This document shows, piece after piece, positions 8,713 to 17,097 of a stretch of 64,000 nt of DNA. The position numbers and the translations under genes are program-made. The number at the start of each line of letters is the position of its first letter. The stretch's first letter is position 1. The notes beneath the pieces are model-generated. The model worked only from the letters and a program-made list of their open reading frames with translations. It had not been told where the DNA came from and ran no database searches. This DNA is from Thermoprotei archaeon (GTDB lineage: Archaea > Thermoproteota > Thermoprotei_A > Sulfolobales > Acidilobaceae). The stretch covers positions 124,001-188,000 of the forward strand of contig JARJMZ020000036.1 in the NCBI GenBank assembly GCA_029335875.2, given 5' to 3'.

Positions 8713-8937
8713 CAGGGGGCCACAGTTTAGTTACAGCCCAGCCCCCTTATATAGTAGTAGGCTGGGAGACAATATAGTTTTAAAAATATAAACTACTACA
8801 AGCCTTCCAGCAGGCTTCCAAAGGGTAAACCTCGTTTAACAGCGTCAGTCCGCGATAATGTCGTCACCAATCCCTTGGGGGCAAGCTTCTTCATCCGCCA
8901 ACTAAACTATAAGCTTCCGAGGCTTTTATTGTGTTAG
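8713..8937. other. Intergenic region with divergent promoters
   Basis: No gene is supported in these 225 bp. It holds AT-rich promoter sequence for gar1 on the minus strand (around 8772-8800, ttttaaaaatataaac) and a TATA box for the plus-strand gene at 8938 (aactataagct, 8904-8914). A weak C/D-box-like segment on the minus strand at 8840-8900 is discussed under rejected items. Confidence 0.5.
8904..8914 (+). promoter_or_regulatory. TATA box for the gene at 8938 (leaderless)
   Basis: aactataagct is centred about 29 bp upstream of the GTG start at 8938, the spacing at which archaeal transcription would start on or very near the first codon. No Shine-Dalgarno precedes the GTG, which fits a leaderless message. 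Confidence 0.5.
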
Positions 8938-10164
8938 GTGTCTAATAAAGTGTATTGCGTCGAAGGTTGGGGGCCTGACTGGGTTGAAGCTGTTAGGGGG
9001 AAGCTTGGGAGTCTCGACCTGCTCAGGGTTCCAGGGGCCCCTATAATACTATATTACATGGGATTAAATAGTATTGAGATCCCTGGCGCCCCCAGCTTAA
9101 CGTGGGATCACCTGGGACTCTACGAGGTTAAAGTTAATGGAGGGGGCCTCATAGCGTCAACCCCCCTCAAGCCTCTTAAAAACATCGTTTTCACTGTTAA
9201 ACAGTTGAACCTTGAAGCTCTCCTAGAGAGTCTAAGAGAATACTATGGGGAGGGTGTTGAGGGCTTGTTCAACCCGCTGGGGTGGAGACTCTCCTCCCCC
9301 CTAATAGTTGAAGGGGGCTCGGGGCCGCCCCCATGCTATAATGTGGGGGGCTACGCTCTTTTCACCACTAACATTGAGCCCCTCCACTCTAAAAGCTCCG
9401 CCAGGTGCGGGTCTTTAACATTAAGTAGGGGGCTGGTTAAGATATCCTTAGGCCCGTTCGCCGTGGAGCTTGAAGGGTCTTCGGGCTCCTCTGGGGGGTT
9501 AACAGTGTTTCAGAATAGCGAGTTTGTAGCAGCATATTCTCAGGGGGTCCTCACGCTACTCGGAGATGTAGAGCTAGAGTTTAAACATGTATACTACGAT
9601 TACTCTATAAGCTATCTAGGGGCGCTAGCATTCCACGATACTAGAATCGAGGATAATGAGACCCTAGAGTCTAACGCTGTCTCCGTTAAAGGGCCGAGGG
9701 GCTCCATAGCCATAGCATCGCCCTGGGGCTTAAGAGTGGAAGCCGGGAGAGGAAGCCTTAGAATATCCTCTAAGGAGGGGCTCTCAGCCTCAAACGGGGG
9801 GGAGCTTGAAGCCTTCAAACTCCTACTAGAAAGGAGCGTCGACTGGACCATAGGGCCAGCCCTCGAAAAGCCCGTTGGCCACGTGAGGAGCTACAGGGCT
9901 TTCCCGGCGCTCTTGAGAGCTGAGGCGGGCAAGCTAGTAATGTCTATAATTAACCCTACAAACAGCGAGGGCATAGCGGAAATACGCCTATACAGCCCGG
10001 TTAAAAACGCTAAACTCCTAACCACGAGGGAAGAGCTTGAAATGCCCCCCGCTAGAGGGCTCATAACGATAGCGGCCCCGAGAGGCTACTGTGCCAGGCT
10101 GGAAATAGAGCTGGGGAAGCCCAGAAACTTCCTTAAAATGGGAGGGCGAGCCGTAAGCCCCTAA
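8938..10164 (+). CDS. Uncharacterised 408-residue protein, beta-rich
   Basis: I do not recognise a family. The protein has no signal peptide or membrane segment. The predicted pattern is mostly short beta strands with Gly/Ser-rich turns (for example EGGSGPPPCYNVGGYALF, ELEGSSGSSGGLTVF, GPRGSIAIASPWGLRVEAG), with a small helical stretch near 290-300. Only three internal Cys are present after the N-terminal one, so no metal site is evident. The C-terminal 80 residues (VMSIINPTNSEGIAEIRLYSPVKNAKLL) look like an immunoglobulin- or beta-sandwich-type domain. Codon use matches neighbours, so it is a resident gene. It stands alone with its own promoter, followed 68 bp later by a dehydrogenase-like gene. 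Confidence 0.7.
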   Translation: MSNKVYCVEGWGPDWVEAVRGKLGSLDLLRVPGAPIILYYMGLNSIEIPGAPSLTWDHLGLYEVKVNGGGLIASTPLKPLKNIVFTVKQLNLEALLESLREYYGEGVEGLFNPLGWRLSSPLIVEGGSGPPPCYNVGGYALFTTNIEPLHSKSSARCGSLTLSRGLVKISLGPFAVELEGSSGSSGGLTVFQNSEFVAAYSQGVLTLLGDVELEFKHVYYDYSISYLGALAFHDTRIEDNETLESNAVSVKGPRGSIAIASPWGLRVEAGRGSLRISSKEGLSASNGGELEAFKLLLERSVDWTIGPALEKPVGHVRSYRAFPALLRAEAGKLVMSIINPTNSEGIAEIRLYSPVKNAKLLTTREELEMPPARGLITIAAPRGYCARLEIELGKPRNFLKMGGRAVSP

Positions 10165-10232
10165 AGCTCGTGGGAGTTTTCCTCTACAAGAGATAAAACT
10201 TCGGGTTCCCAACTGTAGAGGGGGTTTGATAA

Positions 10233-11324
10233 TTGAAAATCATGGTTTTAGGGGGGGCTGGGGATATAGGGTCTGGGGTTTTGGAAGCTTTATGCTCCAT
10301 GAACGTCGACACTGTAGTGGCGGGGGACGTTAGATATGGGGCTGCTAAAGAAGCATCTGATCATTTGAAGAGGGTGGGGTGTAATTGTGAAGCTGTTAAG
10401 GTAAACGCTATAGACATTGAATCCCTCAGGGAAGCTTCTAGAGACGTGGATGTTGTTGTTAACACTATAGGCCCCTTTTATAGGCTGGGGCTCCCCATAG
10501 CTGGGAATCTCGTGCGTTTGGGCTTAAACTTTGTGGATGTGTGCGACGACTATGACGCTGTTGAAAACATTCTAGGCCTGAGTGGGGAGGCTGAAAAAGC
10601 CGGGGTCACCGGGATAACGGGCTTAGGGTGGACGCCGGGCCTATCTAACATTCTAGCTTTACACGGCTCTAAGCTAGTCGGAGAGGTTGAAGCTATAGAC
10701 ATATACTGGGTGGGCTCCGCCGCAGACTCTAAAGGCTTAGCTGTTGTAATGCATCTTTTCCACGCTCTTATAGGCAAGGTGCCCATGTATCTCGGGGGGT
10801 TGTGGACTCTGGTTGACGCTGGTAGTGGCGAGGTTGAGGTCTCGTTCCCAGACCCTATAGGGAGGTTGAAACTATACTATACGGGGCACCCGGAGCCTGC
10901 AACGATACCCAGGTATGTTAAGGTTAGAGATAGGGTTACCGTTAGGGGAGGGCTAACACCCCCCTGGCAAAACGTTTTCGCTAAATTCCTACTGAGAGCT
11001 CTAAACATTAATAGTGACGCTAAAGCTGAAAGACTAGCCAGGATAATCCATAGGGTTGAAGGCGTGTTCAGAATGGGGGGTTTAAAGGCGAGCGCCTTGA
11101 AAGTAGATATCCTGGGGGATAATAGTAGAGTATCCTATGTAGCCGTAGACAGGATGAGAAGACTCACCGGGATCCCGGCGGCCTTAGGGGCTGTGAAAAT
11201 AGCCGAGGGTAAAATAAGAGAGCCCGGCATAAAGCCTCCCGAAGCGTCAATAAGGGACACCGAAGAATTCCTAGGAGAGCTGGAGAGGAGAGAAGTGAAA
11301 ATAGTGAAGGTGAAGGAGCCTTAA
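10233..11324 (+). CDS. Saccharopine dehydrogenase-like NAD(P)-binding protein
   Basis: 363 residues with an N-terminal Rossmann motif, VLGGAGDIGSGVLEAL (5-20), then DVVVNTIGPFYRLGLPIAGNLVRLGLNFVDVCDD, the characteristic saccharopine-dehydrogenase/carboxynorspermidine-type segment, and GLGWTPGLSNI. Such proteins act on amino-acid or polyamine carbonyl adducts; which substrate is unknown, and no lysine-pathway genes are adjacent. The TTG start at 10233 is preceded by GAGGGGG (10218-10224). The coding region of the following M28 peptidase appears to begin inside or immediately at its 3' end, suggesting coupled translation. Confidence 0.75.
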   Translation: MKIMVLGGAGDIGSGVLEALCSMNVDTVVAGDVRYGAAKEASDHLKRVGCNCEAVKVNAIDIESLREASRDVDVVVNTIGPFYRLGLPIAGNLVRLGLNFVDVCDDYDAVENILGLSGEAEKAGVTGITGLGWTPGLSNILALHGSKLVGEVEAIDIYWVGSAADSKGLAVVMHLFHALIGKVPMYLGGLWTLVDAGSGEVEVSFPDPIGRLKLYYTGHPEPATIPRYVKVRDRVTVRGGLTPPWQNVFAKFLLRALNINSDAKAERLARIIHRVEGVFRMGGLKASALKVDILGDNSRVSYVAVDRMRRLTGIPAALGAVKIAEGKIREPGIKPPEASIRDTEEFLGELERREVKIVKVKEP

Positions 11325-11416
11325 AGCTATACGAGCACGTTAAGAAACTCTCACAAAAACATAGAGGGGCCGGGACACGAGAGGAGGAAGATGCTAGAAA
11401 CTATGTCATTAGAGAG

Positions 11417-12475
11417 TTGGAAAGCTACGGCTACAAGCCCTCACTCCAGTTCTTCCACACTCCACCCTCATTCTCATACACGTACATAACCATTTATGTT
11501 ATGCTGGCGGCATCACCACTACTAGCTCTGGCAGGGTTGAATGTTCTAGGAGCCCTCCTAGCCCTGGCGGGGATAGTCTTTCTCGTTCTAGAAGAAGAAC
11601 TCTACATCCCGGTTGTAACTAGGATCTATGGAGCCCTGTGGAGAAGGAGGTCTGCAAACATAATAGCTGATATGGGTGAAGGGCCTGAGACTATAGTTTT
11701 AACTGCCCATTATGATAGTACTAAGGCGGCCTTCTCGTTTAACCCGGCTAGGGTTCACAGTTTAAGGCCTACTATAAAACTCAACTTCATCTCGTCCGTA
11801 GCGGTGGCTTCTTTAACTTTGACGGGGGCGCTTTTAGGTAGCCCCCTCCCGCTTATAGTCTCGGTGATAGCATCCACACCTCTAATAGTATCCTCCCTAA
11901 TACTAGTTCATAGGGAGGTATTCCACGGCTACGTGCCTGGAGCCAACGATAACGCTTCAGGCGTGGCCGTCCTACTCGGAGTAGCGGAACACCTAGCTAG
12001 AGACCCGGGAAAGGTGGGAGGTAAGGCTAGGGTCCTCATGGTGTTTACAGGCGCCGAGGAGGTGGGGCTCCTAGGCTCCCACTATTTTTATAGGGGAAAC
12101 TGGGATATGGTGAGGGGGGCTATAACTATCAACATAGATAACCCAGGTGTTGGGAGCCTGGCTTTCACAGAGTGCGAGGGGGTCATTATGACTTGGTGTT
12201 CAAGCGGGGAGTTTAGGAAGATCATCAGGGAGTTTTCACTGTCAAAGAACATCCAGGCAGTGACCTATAAGCTGTTACCCACAGACGTGACCCCCCTAAT
12301 GAGGAGGGGTTTGAGGGCGTCTAGTTTAATGGCTTTCGCCGACGGCATGATAGCCAACTATCACTGGTATAGTGATACTGCCGATAAGGTTAGCTCGGAG
12401 AACCTTGAGAAGGCTAAGAGCATTATATTAGACCTTTTAGAGGCTCTTGTCCGGGACAGCCCTGTTCACGGCTAG
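11417..12475 (+). CDS. Membrane-anchored M28-family metallopeptidase; true start upstream, not canonical
   Basis: 352 residues from the first usable codon (TTG 11417). Zinc-peptidase motifs: AHYDS, PGANDNASGVAVLL, FTGAEEVGLLGSHYF (Glu base) and NYHWYSDT. Two hydrophobic spans after residue 25 and two more around 120-165 make it an integral membrane aminopeptidase-like enzyme. Upstream in the same frame the sequence reads LKLYEHVKKLSQKHRGAG and RNYVIRELESYGYKP, an evident M28 N-terminus reaching back to about 11321, yet no ATG, GTG or TTG occurs in frame back to the stop at 11210. GGTGAAGGAG (11309-11318) just before is a good ribosome-binding site. A non-standard start, a frameshift from the upstream gene, or a one-base error are all possible. 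Confidence 0.8.
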   Translation: MESYGYKPSLQFFHTPPSFSYTYITIYVMLAASPLLALAGLNVLGALLALAGIVFLVLEEELYIPVVTRIYGALWRRRSANIIADMGEGPETIVLTAHYDSTKAAFSFNPARVHSLRPTIKLNFISSVAVASLTLTGALLGSPLPLIVSVIASTPLIVSSLILVHREVFHGYVPGANDNASGVAVLLGVAEHLARDPGKVGGKARVLMVFTGAEEVGLLGSHYFYRGNWDMVRGAITINIDNPGVGSLAFTECEGVIMTWCSSGEFRKIIREFSLSKNIQAVTYKLLPTDVTPLMRRGLRASSLMAFADGMIANYHWYSDTADKVSSENLEKAKSIILDLLEALVRDSPVHG

Positions 12476-12491
12476 CTGCTTATACGAGCGT

Positions 12492-13904
12492 TTAGGCTGC
12501 TAAGACCATCATTGTGAGGGCTTGAGCTATAAGCGGGTATAAGGGGGATATTAGCCACCCCCTCTGCAGGACTGAAGCTGAAAGCGCTATGAGGGGCGAT
12601 GTTGCAGCCATTATTCTGAGAACTTCCTCTATGCTGGCTGTGTTGACCATGCCTAGGGGGGCTGCTGAGGCTGAGAGTATTTTTAGGCTGTACATGGCTA
12701 GTGGTAGTGAGGCTACAGATATTAGGGCGAGGATCACTGCTTGTGTTGAGGCGCTTCTAACCTGCCTCTGAGCCTCCTCTATGAGACTGTAGAGCTGGCT
12801 TAGGGCGTCGCTCACACCCATCGTCCCCGCTACTCTCGAAGCGGAGATTATGGCTTTAATAACCCCCTTTGCAGCCTTCTCAGCCCTGGCCAGCCTGTCC
12901 TCGGGTATTGTGCCGAGCCTGGCCTCGTCGACCGCCGCTCTCAGCTCTCTGAAAGCGTTTGAGGAGAGCCTCCTGAAGCCTAGCGCCATGGCTTCCACTA
13001 CTATAGTCATCCCCACTAGGTAGGCTAGCCCGGCTTCCAGTGAGAGTTTAAAGTTTAAGGCGACGGCTACAACGGGGACGGTCAAGGTTATAATAGCCTC
13101 GGGATAGCCTACCCTGTATTCTCCGAGGGCTGGCCTCGTGGCTAGCATTGCTAGAGCCCCCGCCGGGGCTACTATGAGGGGTATGAGGGCTAGGATTACC
13201 GGGTAGCCGCCTCCTAGGAGGGCTACAGGGGCTAGCGCCACCATAGATACTACAGCAGCCACTATGCCCTCAGCCACGAGCTTCCCAAACTCTATATGCC
13301 CCCTCCACTGGTCCCTCACAGAGTCCATGGCGTGCCTGAAGAGTAGTATTGTGACCTGCCCCCGTGAGGCTCCGAGGGTTTGAACGTGTATATAATCATC
13401 TATAACCTCAGCAAGCCTCCTGGAAGGAGTCGTCTCCGAGAGCTTCTTTAAAGCACTTATAGGGTCGTAGCCCAGGTCTAGAAGGAGTTTAAGCCTCGAA
13501 GCCTCAAACTTAAACCAGAAATAGCCCTCCTCATCCCTAAGCCTAGCTATCAAGTCAGCTATTTGAACGGGGCTCCTAGTGTATGGTAGTAGGTAAGCCA
13601 GCACAGCCGGGAGCTCCTTGTCGACGCCGCTGCCTAAGGCAAGCCTCCAAACCCTGGAAGCGGCGAAAAGCACTAGAAGTAGGACCAGCGGGGTCGAAAA
13701 TATGAGTAGGGGGGTATTGTAAACTATGACGAGAACAGCCCCAATAACAAATAGTAGAGGCGAAGACAGGGCGACCGCAGAGAAAGAAAGCCTTAAAACC
13801 CTGCTGACCCCGGGCCCGTAAACCTCTGGATCCCATAGAGTGCTAGCATAGTTGTCTATGAAGGCTGCCGCCGACAATGTTAGGGTGGAGACAGTCCTCC
13901 TCAA
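12492..13904 (-). CDS. Type IV pilus assembly membrane platform protein (TadC/FlaJ/PilC type)
   Basis: 470 residues with a duplicated T2SS-F-type layout: membrane spans near 45-90 and 205-255, cytoplasmic helical domains between (including FEASRLKLLLDLGYDPISALKKLSETTP, the GspF signature-like segment), a second set of spans around 270-305 and three C-terminal spans. It anchors the assembly ATPase to the membrane. Its start overlaps the ATPase stop by 4 nt (13901-13904), so the two are co-translated. It is distinct from an archaellum cluster because no archaellum genes accompany it. Confidence 0.82.
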   Translation of the reverse strand: MRRTVSTLTLSAAAFIDNYASTLWDPEVYGPGVSRVLRLSFSAVALSSPLLFVIGAVLVIVYNTPLLIFSTPLVLLLVLFAASRVWRLALGSGVDKELPAVLAYLLPYTRSPVQIADLIARLRDEEGYFWFKFEASRLKLLLDLGYDPISALKKLSETTPSRRLAEVIDDYIHVQTLGASRGQVTILLFRHAMDSVRDQWRGHIEFGKLVAEGIVAAVVSMVALAPVALLGGGYPVILALIPLIVAPAGALAMLATRPALGEYRVGYPEAIITLTVPVVAVALNFKLSLEAGLAYLVGMTIVVEAMALGFRRLSSNAFRELRAAVDEARLGTIPEDRLARAEKAAKGVIKAIISASRVAGTMGVSDALSQLYSLIEEAQRQVRSASTQAVILALISVASLPLAMYSLKILSASAAPLGMVNTASIEEVLRIMAATSPLIALSASVLQRGWLISPLYPLIAQALTMMVLAA

Positions 13905-15322
13905 GGCTTTAAAACCTCCCCATACTCGAGAGTATAGAATCTTGTCAGCGCCTTCTGGAACTCTTCAGGGCTCGCCCCCGCGAGCTTCTCGAGGAGTTCG
14001 GCTCTCTTCTCTATCTCTCTTTCAAGCTCGTTATGGGGCACCCCCAGCTTCCTCCACGCCTCCTCTAGTTTTACGCTGGCCTTCAATATTTCCTGGGCTC
14101 GTAGAGGCTTAAGCATGTCCTCGTGGGGGTCCCAGTGGAATAATGTTATTAGCTCGTCCTCGTGGACTTCCGTAATGCTGTAGACTCTCCTCTTAACTTT
14201 ACCGCCGAAAACAGGGATCCTCCTCACGTGGATGATCGCGGTTACAAGCCTCAGGAATAGTTGGGGGAGGCTTATGGGCTCCATCTGCAGCCTGAGAACA
14301 GCCCCTTCAGGGCTGTCCGCGTGGAAGGTTGTCATAGAACCGTGGCCTAGGGCTGCTGCTTGGGCTAGGAGCCTCGCCTCCCTCCCCCTAACCTCCCCCA
14401 CTATTATGTACTCCGCCCTCCTCCTCAGGGCGAATTTCAGGAGGTCTTCCAGGCCTATTTCGCTGAGAGACTCTCCGGGTATTGAGGGCCTCGTCACTAG
14501 AGAGTCCCAGTGGGGGTTTAAGAGTTTCAGTTCAGGAGTGTCTTCTATAGTTATAACCCTATAGTATGGGGGTATGAGGCTTGCAAGAGCCTGGAGGAGG
14601 GTTGTCTTACCAGCCCCCATACTGCCTATGATTAGGGTGAAAGACTGGGCCTCCACTAACAGCCACAGGTAGGCTGCCGCTAGGGGTGAGAGCACCCTGC
14701 CAGCCAGCATGTCCGATATTATCATCGGCTTCTCAGGATACTTCCTCACCACGAAGCTACTCCCAAACCTAGATACTTCCCTCCGGAACGTAACGGCAAC
14801 CCTGAAGCCGTCCGCCGTCTGGCCTTCAGCGTAGGGCACAGCTATGCTGACTATTTTCCCCGCTTTCCTTGCGAGCTGGAGTGATAGGGAGTCCGCATCC
14901 TCAGAGTCTAAGACTATATCCACGTCAACCCACCTAGCTGGGGCGAGCCTATGTATCACTGAAACGCTCCTACCAGGCCCCTCGAAAGCTATCTCCTCAA
15001 CATTATGATCTAATATGAGAGGGTAGAGGTGGCCGTAACCGCTTAGAGCCTTAGAGAGATAATACCTCTCAACATCATTGACGGGCTTAGAGAGGCCCGC
15101 CACCAGATCCTTAAGCCTCGAGAGTCCAGGACCCGCGGGCTCGATAAACCTGAGGCGGGGGAGGCCGTTATCGCCCGTGTATAAATAGTAGCTGACAGGG
15201 CCCACCCTGTAGTGGGCTGAAACCCTCCACTCGGCAGGAGGCTCCTGGGAGAGCCTCAGCTGAACTTCCTTAACGCCGCGCCTCATAAGGCTCTCAAGGG
15301 ACAGCTTGAACATGAGGGACAC
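13901..15322 (-). CDS. Type IV pilus assembly ATPase (TadA/GspE/VirB11 superfamily)
   Basis: 473 residues. The N-terminal third is the variable docking domain; the ATPase core has Walker A GSMGAGKTTLLQ (about 231-242), the Asp box VITIEDTPELKLL, Walker B YIIVGEVRGREA and the His box LGHGSMTTFHADSPEGA. It hydrolyses ATP in the cytosol to assemble pilin subunits. It lies 53 nt after the pilin gene and overlaps the platform gene by 4 nt, defining a three-gene pilin-ATPase-platform operon on the minus strand. Confidence 0.9.
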   Translation of the reverse strand: MSLMFKLSLESLMRRGVKEVQLRLSQEPPAEWRVSAHYRVGPVSYYLYTGDNGLPRLRFIEPAGPGLSRLKDLVAGLSKPVNDVERYYLSKALSGYGHLYPLILDHNVEEIAFEGPGRSVSVIHRLAPARWVDVDIVLDSEDADSLSLQLARKAGKIVSIAVPYAEGQTADGFRVAVTFRREVSRFGSSFVVRKYPEKPMIISDMLAGRVLSPLAAAYLWLLVEAQSFTLIIGSMGAGKTTLLQALASLIPPYYRVITIEDTPELKLLNPHWDSLVTRPSIPGESLSEIGLEDLLKFALRRRAEYIIVGEVRGREARLLAQAAALGHGSMTTFHADSPEGAVLRLQMEPISLPQLFLRLVTAIIHVRRIPVFGGKVKRRVYSITEVHEDELITLFHWDPHEDMLKPLRAQEILKASVKLEEAWRKLGVPHNELEREIEKRAELLEKLAGASPEEFQKALTRFYTLEYGEVLKP

Positions 15323-15375
15323 CCTATCAGAGGGGAGGGAAAAATGTTGTGAGAGGGGGTTGTTTGAACCTCTCC

Positions 15376-15807
15376 TTAACCTAGTGGAACAGTCTTATAG
15401 AGTATTGAGTTCTTGACTTTAAAGGTTATTACTATAGCCTCAGTATCAAGGGGGACCGATAGTATTGCCGAATGCTTAGCCCCGGAGTCTAATTTTACAG
15501 AGCCGCCTCCAGCCATCGGGTTAACTGGGGTGGTTGTTGTTGACGTGCCAGCTATGTAACTGTACCCTGTTATGGTTATGTTGACTCGGTAGCCGTTTGT
15601 CATTTGGAGTTGAACTATCTTATAGTTGCCGGCGTAGCTCGTCTGAGCTAAAACTATTAGGTCCTCCCCCGAGGCCATGAAAGACTCTGAAGCCCTCTGG
15701 AAATACTCGTAGACTAGCAGTCCCCCTATTACTGTGAAAGCTATCAACACTATGGTAGCCACTAGGGGCGATAGTCCTCTCCCAGCTCTCAGCTCACACC
15801 ACCTCAC
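15376..15807 (-). CDS. Pilin-like protein with class III signal peptide
   Basis: From GTG 15807 the protein is 143 residues and begins with a short charged leader ending RAGRG, followed by LSPLVATIVLIAFTVIGGLL, the classic PibD/archaellin-type prepilin signal and hydrophobic assembly helix. The rest is a beta-rich, Thr/Gly-rich head (TSTTTTPVN) ending TVPLG. I prefer GTG 15807 to the longer reading from 15876 because it yields a normal prepilin leader and lies about 21 bp after a TATA-like tttttatga. First gene of the pilus operon; pilins form adhesive or DNA-exchange fibres on the cell surface. Confidence 0.8.
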   Translation of the reverse strand: MRWCELRAGRGLSPLVATIVLIAFTVIGGLLVYEYFQRASESFMASGEDLIVLAQTSYAGNYKIVQLQMTNGYRVNITITGYSYIAGTSTTTTPVNPMAGGGSVKLDSGAKHSAILSVPLDTEAIVITFKVKNSILYKTVPLG

Positions 15808-15996
15808 GCCCGACAACAATATCATCATAAAAACGTAGGAGAGACCTTGACGAACCCAACATTTCAGCGGACGCAACTATCCTAGAGCCCCCCAGCCGGG
15901 GGCCTAAGAGCTTTTAAGCTCTCTAGAAGAGCGTGGAGCCGGCTTTGAAATTTTAGACTTCAACGGCACTGCTCCGGGAAAGGCGGGGTCTTAGGG

Positions 15997-16953
15997 GTGT
16001 ACGGTTTGGGGCTAGAGCCTGTTAGGGATGTTAGGGTGAGGGTTGATATGGGCGTTTGCGAGTTGATAGAACTCTACAGGAATATTCACGGCTTCTCCGC
16101 CTCGAGCCTGGGCGAGGCTCTCGACATTCTAAGCGAGGGCTTAGCTGCAAGCGATGTGAGGATATTATCGTTTACAGGGAACCTTGTAGCCACTGGTCTT
16201 AGAGGAGTTCTAGCCCAGCTTGCGGGCTCGGGTCTTTTCAACGTTGTCTTCACGACTACGGGGGCTGTGGACCATGATATTGCTAGGGCTGTGGGAGGGG
16301 TTTATTTTAAAGGCTCTTTCGATGTTGACGACGTGGAGCTTAAGAGGAGGGGGTTCCAGAGGCTGGGCAACATATTCATACCCGTGGATTCCTATGGGCC
16401 CCTCATAGAGAAGTTCACAAGGGAGCTTGTCGAGAGGGCTTTAAAGGTTAAAGATAGGTGGGGCTCATACGAGCTTTTGAAGATGGCGGGGGAAATGCTT
16501 AGGGACGAGAACAGCATACTGTGGAACGCTTATAGGTCGGGGTGCGAGGTCTTCGTCCCAGGATGGCCCGACGGCTCTTGGGGCACATCCCTCTTCATGG
16601 AGTCCCAGAGGCTCGGGGGCTTAACAGTAGACTATTTCATAGACATGAAGAGGCTCTCCGACATATTCTTCACATCTAGGAAAGCAGCAGCCCTAATAGT
16701 GGGGGGTGGCATAAGCAAACACCACACAATATGGTGGGCCCAGTTCAAGGAAGGCCTAGACTACACAGTATACATAACCACAGCCCTAGAATACGATGGA
16801 AGCCTCAGCGGCGCCAGACCCAGAGAGGCGGTGAGCTGGGGTAAAATAAAGGCTGGAAGCATGTATACAGTGGTCTATGGGGATGCAACCATAATACTGC
16901 CCATAATAGCTTCATGCATCCTCTCTAAGTTAAAGAGGAATGTTTATATATAA
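15997..16953 (+). CDS. dys: Deoxyhypusine synthase
   Basis: 318 residues with deoxyhypusine synthase landmarks: FTGNLVATGLRG, the TTTGAVDHD NAD-binding motif, VGGGISKHH, and SGARPREAVSWGKI containing the catalytic lysine (Lys283). It transfers the aminobutyl group of spermidine to a lysine of aIF5A, an essential step in translation. The GTG start at 15997 follows GGGG; the gene is monocistronic and diverges from the pilus operon. The head of the message is not AT-rich, so the promoter is uncertain. Confidence 0.93.
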   Translation: MYGLGLEPVRDVRVRVDMGVCELIELYRNIHGFSASSLGEALDILSEGLAASDVRILSFTGNLVATGLRGVLAQLAGSGLFNVVFTTTGAVDHDIARAVGGVYFKGSFDVDDVELKRRGFQRLGNIFIPVDSYGPLIEKFTRELVERALKVKDRWGSYELLKMAGEMLRDENSILWNAYRSGCEVFVPGWPDGSWGTSLFMESQRLGGLTVDYFIDMKRLSDIFFTSRKAAALIVGGGISKHHTIWWAQFKEGLDYTVYITTALEYDGSLSGARPREAVSWGKIKAGSMYTVVYGDATIILPIIASCILSKLKRNVYI

Positions 16954-17097
16954 ACTATTTAGAATTTAATTTAAACCAACATTTAACTATAAAAGGTTAA
17001 AGCTAAATTATAAAAGGCTAAAACTAAACTAAGCTACAAGCGGGGGGCTCACCCCTAAAGATAGGTTAAACCAAAACCAAGAGGGGGGGTGCTTCTA

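Noticed and set aside
8840-8900. Minus-strand C/D-like RNA: GTGACGA, 12 nt, CTGA with GCG/CGC ends
   Set aside because: The outer C box has two mismatches and no D' box is found, so only half the architecture is present.
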